From Chloroflexota bacterium (GTDB lineage Bacteria > Chloroflexota > Anaerolineae > Aggregatilineales > Phototrophicaceae): 64,000 nt of DNA. The stretch spans positions 1-64,000 of the forward strand of contig VXLV01000124.1 in NCBI GenBank assembly GCA_009841405.1, read 5' to 3'. The position numbers and the translations under genes are program-made. The notes below the pieces were generated by a model. That model saw only the letters and a program-made list of their open reading frames with translations, ran no database searches and had not been told where the DNA came from. Of the stretch, positions 37,257-46,817 are shown in pieces (position 1 is the stretch's first letter; each line of letters starts with the position of its first letter).

Positions 37257-39758
37257 ATGAAAAAACGAATTCGCGGACTGAAGCGGTCCGTATTCCTGCT
37301 GGATTTCGACTTGTATCGCGTCCGCGTGCCGATACGAAACTATGACGGCCAGCACTTGAGTGTCATCGATCTGCACCCTCAGGACGTGGATTCTACGATC
37401 GTGTTTCAGCACGGATTCGCCGGCGTGGCCGAATCCTGGGAGCACCAGTTGGCGCATTTCGCCAGCGAGTATCGCGTGATTGCCCCGGATCTGCGCGGGC
37501 ACGGGCAAAGCGACGCGCCTCACAGCCAGTACTCCATGTCGGAACTGGTGGAAGACATGCGCGATGTTCTTGACGCCTTGGGGGCTCCGGAAAAGATCGT
37601 CCTCGCCGGCCATTCTTTTGGCGGCGCCGTCTGCATCGAATTCGCCCAGGCCTATCCCGAGCGAATCGACAAGCTGATTCTGGTTGCTTCCGCCGGCGAG
37701 TATCCGCTTCCAAGGTTCGCCTCGCTGCTATTCAGGATTCCCGTGCATATCGCGCTCCCGTTTTGGCGTTACCGCCGCAAGTGGGATGCCGAATACCACG
37801 CGCTGAAGAACATGTTCTTGCACAGCATGCATGGCTGGCAAGCCTGGTCGCAACTGCGCGACATCAAAATGGATACGCTTGTCATCACGGGCGAGCGGGA
37901 CAATTACTTCCCGCGCTACGTCTACGACGATGTCGCCAAGCTGATTCCCGGCGCGATAGTGGAAGACGTCGGCTCGGCCAAGCACAAAGTACAGCTGGAG
38001 CGACACGATGCCGTAAACCGCGCCATTGAACGCTTCGTCAAGACATCGAAACGCTCATCCTGGCGTTCAATTTCCGCGGTTGACGCGCTGTCCGAAGGGC
38101 GCCCGTGGCTGGGGCACTACGACACCGACACGGCGCACACCATACCCATTCCGCATCAACCCCTGTTCCGCTTCCTGGAGAGCGCCGCTGACTGGGCGCC
38201 CCGGCGCGTCGCCACAGTCTTTTATGGCAAAACCCTGACCTACCGGCAATTGGAAGCCAGAACCAACCAGTTCGCGCGCGGGCTGCGCGATATTGGAATA
38301 AGCGCCGGCGATCGCGTGCAAATCGTGCTGCCGAACACGCCGCAATTCATAATCGCTTACTACGCCGTCTTGAAGCTGGGGGCGGTGGTTGTGCTGTCAA
38401 ATCCGGACGCCAACGCCGAACTGATCGTCAGCCACTCCCGCGAGACGGCGGCCAAGGTGCTGGTCACGCTCAGCGCCTTCAGCAGACTGGCGAAACTCAT
38501 ACAAACGTCGGCCGATGTTCAGGCCCTGATCTTTACCGGTATCGGCAAACACGTGACAACCAGCAGCGATTCGGCCTTTGGCAGGCACAAGCATCCGACC
38601 GATGAGGACGAAAAGCTGGCGCGGCAAATCGGACGATTCATGACCGAGATCATGGCGGATCAAGATGTCGAGCCGCCGGGCGTTGACGTGGCGCCGGGCG
38701 ACCTTGCGGTCATTTCCTACACCAGCGGCACGACTGGACGGCCGCGCGGCGTCTGCCTGAGCCATCGCAACCTCGTGGCCAATGCGCTGCAGACCCGGCA
38801 TTGGATGAAAGAAATCGTCTATGGCCAGGAAGTCGTTCTGGCAGCGGTTCCATTTGAGCACAGCTACGGCATGACCGCCGCCATGAACTTGCCCATTCTG
38901 ATCGCGGCCAAGATTGTGATCATCTCGGTATTCGAACTCAAGCAAGTTCTGGAACAGATCCGTCGTTACAAACCAACGCTTTTCCCCGGCGTGCCCTCCA
39001 TGTTCACGCTAATCAATCAGGCGAAAAATGTCCGCAGCTATGGGCTGTCGTCGATAAAGGCCTGTATCAGCGGCGCCGCGCCCTTGCCGGTTGAAGTACA
39101 AGAGGCCTTCGAGAAACTGACGCGCGGCCGGCTCGTCGAAGGCTACGGGCTGACGGAAGCGGCGCCGGTCACGCATTCCAATCCGCTTTTCGGCTTGCGC
39201 AAGGTCGGTTCGATCGGCGTGCCGCTGCCAAACACCGACGCCAAGATCGTTGATCTCTTGACCGGGCAAGACTTGCCCGCGGGCCAGGTCGGTGAATTGA
39301 TTGTGCGCGGGCCGCAAGTCATGCAAGGATATTGGCGCGAGGACGGCAACGAAGAGTCGGTAGTGAGGGATGGCTGGCTGCACACCGGCGATGTCGCGGT
39401 CATGGACGCCGACGGGTACTTCAAGATTATCAGCCGCAAACGAGATACGATCTTCACCGGCGATTACAGCGTTTATCCGCGCGATGTCGAAGAAGTTCTG
39501 TACGAACACAACAAAGTGCTGGAAGCGGCGGTCGTCGGCGTCGGCCATGAAGACGGCAGTCAGCGCATCAAGGCCTTCGTGGTGCCGCGGCCGGAAAGCC
39601 GCCTCTCGAAAGAGGAATTGCTGGCGCTGTGCAGGCGCCGGCTTGAAGCTTACGCCGTGCCCTGGGAAATCGAGTTTCGTCAAGCGTTGCCGCGTTCGTT
39701 CATCGGGAAAGTGCTGCGCCGCGCGCTCTTTGAAGACGACGCGACAAAGGGCGAGTGA
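37257..39758 (+). CDS. Alpha/beta-hydrolase fused to acyl-CoA/AMP ligase
   Basis: 833 residues from ATG 37257. Residues about 20-280 are an alpha/beta-hydrolase: oxyanion region HGFAG (about 50), nucleophile GHSFGG (about 117), acid TGERDNYFP and a histidine near AKHKVQLERHD. Residues about 300-830 are an ANL-superfamily ligase: YTSGTTGRPRG (about 488, Arg replacing the usual Lys), GYGLTEAAPV, the hinge DADGYFKIISRKRDTIF and the catalytic lysine in FIGKVLRR. The ligase half would activate a carboxylate as acyl-AMP and then acyl-CoA; the hydrolase half might release that carboxylate from an ester or amide. One polypeptide suggests coupled steps. Confidence 0.88.
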   Translation: MKKRIRGLKRSVFLLDFDLYRVRVPIRNYDGQHLSVIDLHPQDVDSTIVFQHGFAGVAESWEHQLAHFASEYRVIAPDLRGHGQSDAPHSQYSMSELVEDMRDVLDALGAPEKIVLAGHSFGGAVCIEFAQAYPERIDKLILVASAGEYPLPRFASLLFRIPVHIALPFWRYRRKWDAEYHALKNMFLHSMHGWQAWSQLRDIKMDTLVITGERDNYFPRYVYDDVAKLIPGAIVEDVGSAKHKVQLERHDAVNRAIERFVKTSKRSSWRSISAVDALSEGRPWLGHYDTDTAHTIPIPHQPLFRFLESAADWAPRRVATVFYGKTLTYRQLEARTNQFARGLRDIGISAGDRVQIVLPNTPQFIIAYYAVLKLGAVVVLSNPDANAELIVSHSRETAAKVLVTLSAFSRLAKLIQTSADVQALIFTGIGKHVTTSSDSAFGRHKHPTDEDEKLARQIGRFMTEIMADQDVEPPGVDVAPGDLAVISYTSGTTGRPRGVCLSHRNLVANALQTRHWMKEIVYGQEVVLAAVPFEHSYGMTAAMNLPILIAAKIVIISVFELKQVLEQIRRYKPTLFPGVPSMFTLINQAKNVRSYGLSSIKACISGAAPLPVEVQEAFEKLTRGRLVEGYGLTEAAPVTHSNPLFGLRKVGSIGVPLPNTDAKIVDLLTGQDLPAGQVGELIVRGPQVMQGYWREDGNEESVVRDGWLHTGDVAVMDADGYFKIISRKRDTIFTGDYSVYPRDVEEVLYEHNKVLEAAVVGVGHEDGSQRIKAFVVPRPESRLSKEELLALCRRRLEAYAVPWEIEFRQALPRSFIGKVLRRALFEDDATKGE

Positions 39759-39847
39759 GCCTGGCCTAGCCGATACGCCAATCTGCCCGCGACCGAGCCG
39801 GGCGACGATGCCGCCGTCATTCGCTGTCTGACAGTTCGCAAATGAGT

Positions 39848-39853
39848 TATAAT
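39848..39853 (+). promoter_or_regulatory. -10 element for the LON-domain gene
   Basis: Perfect TATAAT at 39848-39853, about 45 bp before ATG 39898. The -35 region is weak. Confidence 0.45.
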
Positions 39854-39897
39854 TGGCTTATCGATTAAGCGCGCGTTAGCGACAGTAACCGGATAAT

Positions 39898-40554
39898 ATG
39901 TCGACTCTCCCTTTGTTTCCGCTTAATGCCGTGCTCTTTCCCGGCATGCAGTTGAAGCTCCACATATTTGAACCTCGATACAAGACGCTAATGAACCGGC
40001 TTATTCGCGAGGAACAACCATTTGGCGTCGTCTTGATTCGGCGCGGCGCGGAGATCGGGAATCAGTCTACCGTGCCATTTGACGTCGGTTGCACCGCCGC
40101 TATTGGCGAAGTGCAACGCTTGCCGCTGGGTAGAATGAACATTGTGACGACAGGTCATAGGCGCTTTCGAATCAAGGCCATTGATCGCAGCGAACCTTAC
40201 CTGGTTGCCGAAGTAGATTACTTCATGCCGCAAGAAGATCGGCCCGGCGTCATCAAGGTGTACAGCAAAGCGTTGCGCCCATTGCTGTTGCGCTACCTTG
40301 ATATTCTGTCGTCTTCATCCGACGCGCGCTTCGACCCGGAGCAATTGCCCAGACAACCGCGGGCGATCGCGCAAATCGGCTCGATACTCCTGCAGGCCGA
40401 CAATCTGCAGAAGCAGGAACTGCTGTCGATGGATAGCTTGTCCACGCTGCTCACCACCTTGGTCGACATCTATCGATTGGAGACCATGCTGCTGAAGGTG
40501 CGGCTGTCCCCGCCCGGGGAAGACTTCAGCATTGGCCACTTCTCGCGCAATTGA
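39898..40554 (+). CDS. Stand-alone LON N-terminal (substrate-binding) domain protein
   Basis: 218 residues, a full LON-NTD without the ATPase or protease part of Lon. LPLFPLNAVLFPGMQLKLHIFEPRYKTL is the family signature at residues about 4-31; a helical C-terminal section follows from about 120. Such proteins occur in many bacteria; their role is not settled, with substrate recruitment or peptide binding suggested. It is intact from ATG 39898. Confidence 0.85.
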   Translation: MSTLPLFPLNAVLFPGMQLKLHIFEPRYKTLMNRLIREEQPFGVVLIRRGAEIGNQSTVPFDVGCTAAIGEVQRLPLGRMNIVTTGHRRFRIKAIDRSEPYLVAEVDYFMPQEDRPGVIKVYSKALRPLLLRYLDILSSSSDARFDPEQLPRQPRAIAQIGSILLQADNLQKQELLSMDSLSTLLTTLVDIYRLETMLLKVRLSPPGEDFSIGHFSRN

Positions 40555-40581
40555 GTCGGTCTCATCGCTTCCGGTTCGCTG

Positions 40582-40590
40582 TGATATGAT
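40582..40590 (+). promoter_or_regulatory. Extended -10 promoter of the carbamoyltransferase cluster
   Basis: TGATATGAT is an extended -10 (TG-N-TATGAT), about 67 bp before the TTG start at 40657. No clear -35. Confidence 0.5.
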
Positions 40591-40656
40591 GGCGCGCAAC
40601 GCCAGAACCGCTGCATAGTTAGAAGGCTGTATTGCTACCGCTGCGGGAGCGACCGA

Positions 40657-41856
40657 TTGTCAACGCGCAAATCCGTACTTATTCGCGCGGCCGTGCTTGT
40701 GCTGCTGACGTTGACAGCGCTGGAGCTGGCGCTGCAGCTTGCCTTCCCGCGCCTGCCGGCGGCAATCATTGAGCAGATGCCGCAATATCGGGCGCGCATG
40801 GGCTTCCGGCTTGATGCTGCGCATGGCCTGCAAGAATATCCTGCCGGCGAGACGGTCAACTACGAAATCACGAAATCGAGCGGCGACCTTTACAAGCTGA
40901 CTTGCCTGTCGCCGGATAGCGCGCCGCCCTTCGATAGCTACCGCGTTTCCTTTCAACGAGATTGGCGCGGCTTTCGCAATCCCGAGCCTTGGCCAGACAA
41001 GCTGGCGCTGGCGATCATTGGCGATTCGTTTACCGCTGCCGAAGCCATTGTCTCGCCCTTCTGGCATGGTCTGTCGGATTCAATGCTGGTCCTCGGCTTG
41101 CCGGGCAGCGGCACGCTGCAGCAGCAGCGCCTGCTGGAGGCATTCGCCCTGCCCCGCGACCCGGATGTCGTCGTGCTGGCATTTTTCGCCGGCAACGATC
41201 TGCAAGACAGCCTGGCGTTCCACCAGAAATTGGCCGCGAACGGCGGCGATTCAAGCGCCGGCGAAGCGCGCAAGAGCCCGCTCGACTATTCGGTGCTCTT
41301 CAATATTGCGTATTCGCTGCGCCGCAGCGTCTTGCGTCAAGACTTGCCCTGCCATCATCCGCAGCATGCCTTGACCGAACCACCCACGCCCGTCGCCTTT
41401 TACGACCGATTCTTGTCGGTTTTTGCGTTGGATATCGAGACTCTGCGAGAGAGCGAGATGTTCCGCGTCACACGCGACTCCATTGCGGAGATGGCGGCGA
41501 TGTTGGCCGCGAAAGGCTCTCGGCTAATGCTGATGTATATTCCTCAGAAAGCCGAACTCTACTGGGAGCTGTTATCCGACGAAAGCAAGGCAGCGATTCT
41601 TGCCGGCGGCCAGGTCTTCGACGCCGCCGTAGAGTCGCGAGTCGTCAGCGCGAATCTCGCGGCTCAGCGCCGGCTTATAGCCGAGCTGGCGGGTGAACTG
41701 GACATCGCCTTTCTTGACTTGACCCCAGCGCTGAGCGGCGCCATCAGCGTGGGCGAACAACCCTATTTCTATGCCGATACGCACTGGAATCAGGCGGGCC
41801 ACAATATCGCGCGAATCGCCTTGCTTGACTTTCTGAATCAGTCTAACCTTGAGTAG
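40657..41856 (+). CDS. SGNH/GDSL hydrolase-like, AlgX/DltD-type, membrane-anchored
   Basis: 399 residues from TTG 40657, with GGGAG about 10 nt upstream. Residues about 9-30 form a signal anchor, so the enzyme faces outside. SGNH blocks: GDSFT (about 122), GND in FFAGNDLQD (about 180) and DTHWNQAGH near the C-terminus (Asp-His pair). Such proteins add or remove acyl groups on polysaccharides. It is the first gene of a cluster with a carbamoyltransferase, DUF5989 and small membrane proteins, a combination seen in other bacteria. Confidence 0.85.
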   Translation: MSTRKSVLIRAAVLVLLTLTALELALQLAFPRLPAAIIEQMPQYRARMGFRLDAAHGLQEYPAGETVNYEITKSSGDLYKLTCLSPDSAPPFDSYRVSFQRDWRGFRNPEPWPDKLALAIIGDSFTAAEAIVSPFWHGLSDSMLVLGLPGSGTLQQQRLLEAFALPRDPDVVVLAFFAGNDLQDSLAFHQKLAANGGDSSAGEARKSPLDYSVLFNIAYSLRRSVLRQDLPCHHPQHALTEPPTPVAFYDRFLSVFALDIETLRESEMFRVTRDSIAEMAAMLAAKGSRLMLMYIPQKAELYWELLSDESKAAILAGGQVFDAAVESRVVSANLAAQRRLIAELAGELDIAFLDLTPALSGAISVGEQPYFYADTHWNQAGHNIARIALLDFLNQSNLE

Positions 41857-41900
41857 TGATTCGGCGGACGCGCGCAATTGCATCGCGGAGGGGCTTGGCT

Positions 41901-42134
41901 TTGAGACGCATACGAGAAATTGCCTGGGAACGCTTCAGCATTAATTCAGCTGTAGTCGCCGATATCAACGGCCGCTTCATCGCCACACTTTTCTACTGCA
42001 CGATCATGGTCCCCTTCGGTTTGCTGTCGGCCCTGTTCATGGATCCGCTGCGCAAAAGAAGCTCGCATTCTGCAAGCTGGCTCAAACGCGAGGCCGTGCC
42101 TGCGGATATGAAATCTGCCAAAGAGCAAGGATAA
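41901..42134 (+). CDS. Small membrane protein of carbamoyltransferase cluster (SxtJ-type neighbour)
   Basis: About 77 residues from TTG 41901, placed by GGAGGGG seven nt upstream; a GTG at 41856 would overlap the previous stop. One hydrophobic segment is clear (FIATLFYCTIMVPFGLLSAL). The C-terminus has the pattern DPLRKR...SWLKREAVPADMKSAKEQ, which I associate with short proteins beside carbamoyltransferases. Exact role unknown. It ends two bases before the carbamoyltransferase ATG, so coupled translation is likely. Confidence 0.7.
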   Translation: MRRIREIAWERFSINSAVVADINGRFIATLFYCTIMVPFGLLSALFMDPLRKRSSHSASWLKREAVPADMKSAKEQG

Positions 42135-42136
42135 GC

Positions 42137-43927
42137 ATGTATATTCTCGGCATATCCGCCTTCTACCATGACTCCGCGGCCGCACTGATTAAGGATGGCG
42201 AGTTGGTCGCCGCTGCCATGGAGGAGCGATTTTCGCGGGTGAAGCACGACAATGGCTTCCCGAAACTGGCGGCCGAGTTCTGCCTGGAGCAAGCCGGCAT
42301 CACCGCTCGTGATCTGGACTACGTCGTATTCTACGAAAAGCCGTTGCAGAAATTCGAGCGGATCCTGCAGACCGCGCTCAATACCTTTCCGCGCTCCATC
42401 GGCTTCTGGCGCGAATCCATGATGACCTGGCTCAGCGACAAGCTCTGGGTGCGCAGCCACCTGGCGCAGGGCATCGGCGTACCTTACGACAAAATCTTGT
42501 TCTGCGACCATCACATGAGCCATGCGGCCAGCGCCTTTTACGCCAGCCCGTTCAAAGACGCCGCCATTCTTACGGTTGACGGCGTCGGCGAGTGGACCAC
42601 CACGACCCTGGGCGTGGGCAACAGCACGCTCGGCGAGCCGGTCGATGGCCCGGCGACCATCGAACTCTTCGAGGAGCAGCGCTTTCCGCATTCGCTCGGC
42701 CTGCTCTACTCCACCTTCACGGCCTGGCTCGGCTTTCGCGTTAACAACGGCGAATACAAGGTCATGGGCATGAGCCCTTATGGCAGCCCGCGCTATATGG
42801 ACAAGATCAGCAGGGTCGCGTCGCTGGACGAAGCAAGCGGCGCATTTCGCCTGAACATGGACTACTTCGACTTCCATCGCTCGACGACGCAAAGCTACAG
42901 CCGCAAGTTCCTCGATCTCTTCGGCGACAAGCGCGACGCCGATGCCGAGTTCTTCACGATGGGCACCAATCCCGAGCGCTCCGCCGAGCGCTCCGCCATC
43001 GAGAGCAACCAGTATTATGCCGATGTCGCCGCCAGCATCCAGCAATTCACCGAGGACGCCCTGGTTAAGATCGCAAGTTACCTGCACCAGCGCACCGGCA
43101 AGCGAAAGCTGGTGATGGCCGGCGGCGTAGCCCTGAATACCAAAGCCAATTGGCGGCTGCTTAACGAATCGCCCTTTGAGGAGTTGTGGATACAGCCGGC
43201 GGCGGGCGATGACGGCGGCGCCCTCGGCGCGGCGCTTTGGGCTTGGCACGCCGTGCTGGGCAAACCGCGCAAATGGGTCCAGACACATGCCTACTACGGC
43301 CGCAGCTTCAGCGACGCCGAGTGCCGCGACTTTCTCGACCAGGAGCGGCTGAGTTACGTGAGCTACGACGACGAATCGAAACTGACCGAAACGATAGTCG
43401 ACGCGCTGACGCGGCAGCAAGTCATCGGCTTTCATCAGGGGCGCTTCGAGTGGGGACCGCGCGCGCTGGGCAACCGCAGCATCCTGGCCGATCCGCGCGG
43501 CGCCGATATGAAAGAAATCGTCAACACCAAGATCAAATTCCGCGAGCCCTTTCGTCCGTTCGCGCCGGTCATTCTGCGCGAGCGGTCGCCGGAATACTTC
43601 GACTATCCGCAGGTGGCCGAGCACGAAACGCCGCGCTATATGCTGATGGTCGCCCCGATCAAAGCGGACAAACAGTCGGAACTCCACGCCGTCAATCACG
43701 AGGGCACAGGCCGACTGCAATCAATAGACCGAGACACCAATCCGCGTTATTACGACATCGTTCGCACTTTCGGCGAGGCGACCGGCGTGCCGGTCGTCCT
43801 CAATACATCTTTCAATCTCCGTGGCGAGCCCATTGTGAATACCCCGCGCGAGGCGTACAATACCTTCCGCAACAGCGACATTGACATGTTGGTTCTCGGT
43901 TCGCACATCGTGAAGAAATCCACCTGA
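42137..43927 (+). CDS. NodU/CmcH/TobZ-family carbamoyltransferase
   Basis: 596 residues. The N-terminal Kae1-like domain starts YILGISAFYHDSAAALIKDG and holds the metal/ATP histidines in DHHMSHAASAFY (about 117-128). The C-terminal domain has GRFEWGPRALGNRSILADPR, the Carbam_trans_C signature. The family makes carbamoyl-AMP from carbamoyl phosphate and ATP, then carbamoylates a hydroxyl on a sugar or natural product. With the external SGNH protein and membrane partners next to it, a carbamoylated envelope glycan is a plausible product. Confidence 0.93.
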   Translation: MYILGISAFYHDSAAALIKDGELVAAAMEERFSRVKHDNGFPKLAAEFCLEQAGITARDLDYVVFYEKPLQKFERILQTALNTFPRSIGFWRESMMTWLSDKLWVRSHLAQGIGVPYDKILFCDHHMSHAASAFYASPFKDAAILTVDGVGEWTTTTLGVGNSTLGEPVDGPATIELFEEQRFPHSLGLLYSTFTAWLGFRVNNGEYKVMGMSPYGSPRYMDKISRVASLDEASGAFRLNMDYFDFHRSTTQSYSRKFLDLFGDKRDADAEFFTMGTNPERSAERSAIESNQYYADVAASIQQFTEDALVKIASYLHQRTGKRKLVMAGGVALNTKANWRLLNESPFEELWIQPAAGDDGGALGAALWAWHAVLGKPRKWVQTHAYYGRSFSDAECRDFLDQERLSYVSYDDESKLTETIVDALTRQQVIGFHQGRFEWGPRALGNRSILADPRGADMKEIVNTKIKFREPFRPFAPVILRERSPEYFDYPQVAEHETPRYMLMVAPIKADKQSELHAVNHEGTGRLQSIDRDTNPRYYDIVRTFGEATGVPVVLNTSFNLRGEPIVNTPREAYNTFRNSDIDMLVLGSHIVKKST

Positions 43928-43953
43928 CAGCAGGTAGCGAGGCTATACCGGAC

Positions 43954-44166
43954 ATGACTTCAGACATCAAGAAAAACAGCGACTCGCCCGGCGCGATGCA
44001 AGACTTCTTCATGCGACTGGGTGTGTTGGGAGAACTGCTGGCCTTCCTCTGGAAACGCAAGCTCTACTGGATGCTGCCGATGGTAATCACCCTCATTGTC
44101 TTCGCCCTGCTGATCGTCGCCGGCGGCGCCACCCCGCTGAGCCCCTTTATCTACACGCTCTTCTAG
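43954..44166 (+). CDS. DUF5989-family small membrane protein
   Basis: 70 residues. It begins with a polar stretch, then LGELLAFLWKRKLYWMLPMV leads into one transmembrane helix and ends TPLSPFIYTLF. That arrangement matches DUF5989 proteins, which regularly sit beside carbamoyltransferases of this type. Function unknown. It lies 26 bp after the carbamoyltransferase and 32 bp before the next membrane protein. Confidence 0.8.
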   Translation: MTSDIKKNSDSPGAMQDFFMRLGVLGELLAFLWKRKLYWMLPMVITLIVFALLIVAGGATPLSPFIYTLF

Positions 44167-44198
44167 TCGGCGAACCCGGGCGGCAGGGACATACGAAA

Positions 44199-44597
44199 AT
44201 GGAACCATCGCAAATCAAGCTCATCGGATTGCTCGCGCTGATCGTCATCGCGCTGCGCCTCGGCTGGCTGGTGCATCAGCGCTCGGTGGCGCGCGCGCCA
44301 ATTCGCGGCGGCGGCTTCTCGGAACTCTTCAGCTTTCTGTCCGGGCTCTGCTTCGTATCGATTTTGCCCACGATATTGATGAGCATCCTGGTGCTGCACC
44401 CCGACGCCGTGCAACTGGCCGGCATGACCTGGCACCCGTTGATTCTGACGGTAGTCGCGCTTGGCCTGGGCAGCTTCGTCTTTGCGTTTCTGCACGCGCT
44501 TTTCGAGCGCGGCCCGCTGGAGCGCGCGCTCCAGGCCGAATCCTCGCGTCAGTCCCTCGGCTGGACGGAAGAAGACGCCCGATCTTCCGGGCTCTAG
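44199..44597 (+). CDS. Membrane protein of unknown function, carbamoyltransferase cluster
   Basis: 132 residues with three hydrophobic segments: about 6-22, 45-67 (LFSFLSGLCFVSILPTILMSIL) and 81-102. The C-terminus is polar and acidic. AGGGA lies upstream of ATG 44199. I do not recognise a family. It closes the plus-strand cluster and converges with gyrB, whose stop is 16 bp away. Confidence 0.65.
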   Translation: MEPSQIKLIGLLALIVIALRLGWLVHQRSVARAPIRGGGFSELFSFLSGLCFVSILPTILMSILVLHPDAVQLAGMTWHPLILTVVALGLGSFVFAFLHALFERGPLERALQAESSRQSLGWTEEDARSSGL

Positions 44598-44613
44598 GCG
44601 ACGCTGTCGCCGC

Positions 44614-46599
44614 TCAAATATCGAGGTTGCGCACCTGCTTGGCGTGCGTCTGGATGAAGCGCTTACGAGGCGGCACGCTCGCGCCCATCAACATATCGAA
44701 GGTCTTGTCAGCTTCCGCGGCGTCGTCAATCGTTACTTGCAGCAGCGTACGTTCCGCGGGATCCATCGTCGTCTCCCATAATTGCTCGGGATTCATCTCG
44801 CCCAGGCCCTTGTAGCGCTGCACCGTAACCTTGTCCGGATTCTTGAAATTCTTCATCGACCGCTTCAGCAGTTCATCGTCGGTGGCGCCGGCTTCAGGGT
44901 GGACGTACTCCATCTGCTTGCCGTTCTTCAGCAAGAAGATCGGAGGCTGCGCGATATACAGGTGCCCGTGCTGGATGATTTGCGGCATGTGGCGGAAGAA
45001 GAATGTCAGCAGCAATGTACGAATATGGCTGCCATCGACATCGGCGTCCGTCATGATGATGACGCGACCGTAACGCAGTTTGTCAATCGTCATCTCGTCG
45101 TGGATGCCCGTTCCCAGCGCGGAAATCAGCGCCTTGATTTCGTTATTGTCGAGGATCTTGTCGATGCGCGCGCGCTCGGTGTTGAGGATCTTGCCCCGCA
45201 GCGGGAGGATCGCCTGGAAGTGCCGGTCGCGGCCTTGCTTGGCGCTGCCGCCGGCGGAGTCGCCCTCGACGATGTATATCTCGGCGCCATCGCCCCGCTC
45301 GGAGCAGTCGGCGAGCTTACCCGGCAAGGTGCTGCTCTCCAGCAGGCTGGGCCCGCTGCGCACGAGCTCGCGCGCCTTCTTTGCCGCTTCACGCGCGCGT
45401 TTGCTCGTCAAGCATTTCTCCACGATTCGACGAGCTTCGCGCGAATTCGTTTCCAGGAATTCATTGAAGGCTTCAGTGACGACCTGCGACACGGCGCCTT
45501 GCACTTCCGGATTCAAGAGCTTGACCTTGGTCTGGCTCTCGAACTGCGGATCCGGATGCTTGACGCTGACGATCGCCGTCAGCCCCTCGAGCGTATCATT
45601 GCCGGAGAAGTTCCCGTCTTTGTCTTTCAGCAAGGCGGCGCGGCGCGCAAAGCGATTGATTACGCCGGTGATGGACGAACGCAAACCGGTGATATGCGTG
45701 CCGCCGTCGGGCGTATTGATCGTATTCGTGAACGCCAGCTCGGTCGTGGTCGCGACATCTGCGTACTGAAAAGCAACTTCAACGCCGATTGTGTAAGGAT
45801 TGCCATTGCGATCTTCGTACTCGATATCGCGCTCCACGTGAATAATACGGTGAATATCGCGCCGATTGCGGTTGAGATAGCGCACGAACGAGCGCAGCCC
45901 GCCGTCAAAGTAAAACGTAACTTCACGTGGAAGCGGCTCTGTCCGCTCGTCCCGCAGGGAGATCGTGACCTTGCGCGTGACAAATGCCATTTCCCGAAAC
46001 CGAGTCATCAAGGTGCTGAAGCTGAACTCATTTGGCTCCATCACCGTGAAGTCGGGCACGAACCAAACGACTGTCCCGGTCTCTTCATTCTCTTCCAGCG
46101 GCCTCACAGGTTTCACGCGCCTGGTGGCGACGCCCTCTTTATAGGTCTGCCGCCAGACATGACCATCGCGATAAATAGTCGCGGTCATTCTCGCCGAGAG
46201 CGCGTTGACGGCGGACACGCCAACGCCATGCAACCCGCCGCTAACCTTATACGCTTCATTGTCAAATTTGCCGCCGGAGCCCACCTCGGTCATCACCAAC
46301 TCGAGCGCGGACTTGCCGCTCTCATGCTCATCCACCGGGATACCGACGCCATTGTCCTGGATCGTGGCTGATCCGTCTTTGTGCAAAGTCACGGCAATCT
46401 TGTCGCAGCGCCCGGCAAGCGCCTCGTCAATCGAATTGTCGACGACTTCATAGATCAGATGATGAAGCGCGCGCGCGTCCGTTCCGCCGACATACATCCC
46501 CGGCCGCCGGCGGATATGCTCGCGCGGCTCCAGTTTCTGGATGTTGCTCGCGTTGTAAACGCTCTCCTGCTGGGCGACTGTCGCTTTGTCTTTAGCCAT
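44614..46599 (-). CDS. gyrB: DNA gyrase subunit B
   Basis: 661 residues from ATG 46599, preceded by AGGAG. It is the ATPase subunit that drives negative supercoiling. EVVDNSIDEALAG and the glycine-rich GGLHGVGVSAVNALSA form the GHKL ATP site; the TOPRIM motif is EGDSAGGSAKQGRDRHFQA with DADVDGSHIRTLLLTFFFR. The C-terminal RFIQTHAKQVRNLDI is like GyrB. Length matches the short GyrB of most bacteria outside the gamma-proteobacteria. ParE is the alternative, less likely. gyrA is not adjacent. Confidence 0.93.
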   Translation of the reverse strand: MAKDKATVAQQESVYNASNIQKLEPREHIRRRPGMYVGGTDARALHHLIYEVVDNSIDEALAGRCDKIAVTLHKDGSATIQDNGVGIPVDEHESGKSALELVMTEVGSGGKFDNEAYKVSGGLHGVGVSAVNALSARMTATIYRDGHVWRQTYKEGVATRRVKPVRPLEENEETGTVVWFVPDFTVMEPNEFSFSTLMTRFREMAFVTRKVTISLRDERTEPLPREVTFYFDGGLRSFVRYLNRNRRDIHRIIHVERDIEYEDRNGNPYTIGVEVAFQYADVATTTELAFTNTINTPDGGTHITGLRSSITGVINRFARRAALLKDKDGNFSGNDTLEGLTAIVSVKHPDPQFESQTKVKLLNPEVQGAVSQVVTEAFNEFLETNSREARRIVEKCLTSKRAREAAKKARELVRSGPSLLESSTLPGKLADCSERGDGAEIYIVEGDSAGGSAKQGRDRHFQAILPLRGKILNTERARIDKILDNNEIKALISALGTGIHDEMTIDKLRYGRVIIMTDADVDGSHIRTLLLTFFFRHMPQIIQHGHLYIAQPPIFLLKNGKQMEYVHPEAGATDDELLKRSMKNFKNPDKVTVQRYKGLGEMNPEQLWETTMDPAERTLLQVTIDDAAEADKTFDMLMGASVPPRKRFIQTHAKQVRNLDI

Positions 46600-46778
46600 T
46601 CCGTCTCCTGACAAATGTCATCAAGAATTTAGTGACAGCGTGCTGATATTGGTCTGCGTTAAGAGCCCGACTTGACGCGATTTCGCTGTCCCCAGCCGGC
46701 GCCAAATCTTAACACAATTGTACTACAGAGTGGGGTTTAGAACAATCCGAAGCGCAGCCAATAACCGGCGCGAAACCA

Positions 46779-46807
46779 TTGACAGGAGCGTGCGCAAAAC
46801 CTATGAT
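46779..46807 (+). promoter_or_regulatory. Consensus promoter of tRNA-Arg
   Basis: TTGACA (46779-46784), 17-bp spacer, TATGAT (46802-46807), ten bases before the tRNA. Confidence 0.8.
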
Positions 46808-46817
46808 TTGCTGCGCT

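Noticed and set aside
37257..39758. OleBC olefin biosynthesis fusion
   Set aside because: OleB uses an Asp nucleophile; here the motif is GHSFGG with Ser. No OleA or OleD lies nearby, and the ligase motifs are those of ordinary acyl-CoA synthetases.
41993..43720. 575-codon minus-strand frame opposite the carbamoyltransferase
   Set aside because: No family similarity; it mirrors a clearly identified gene.
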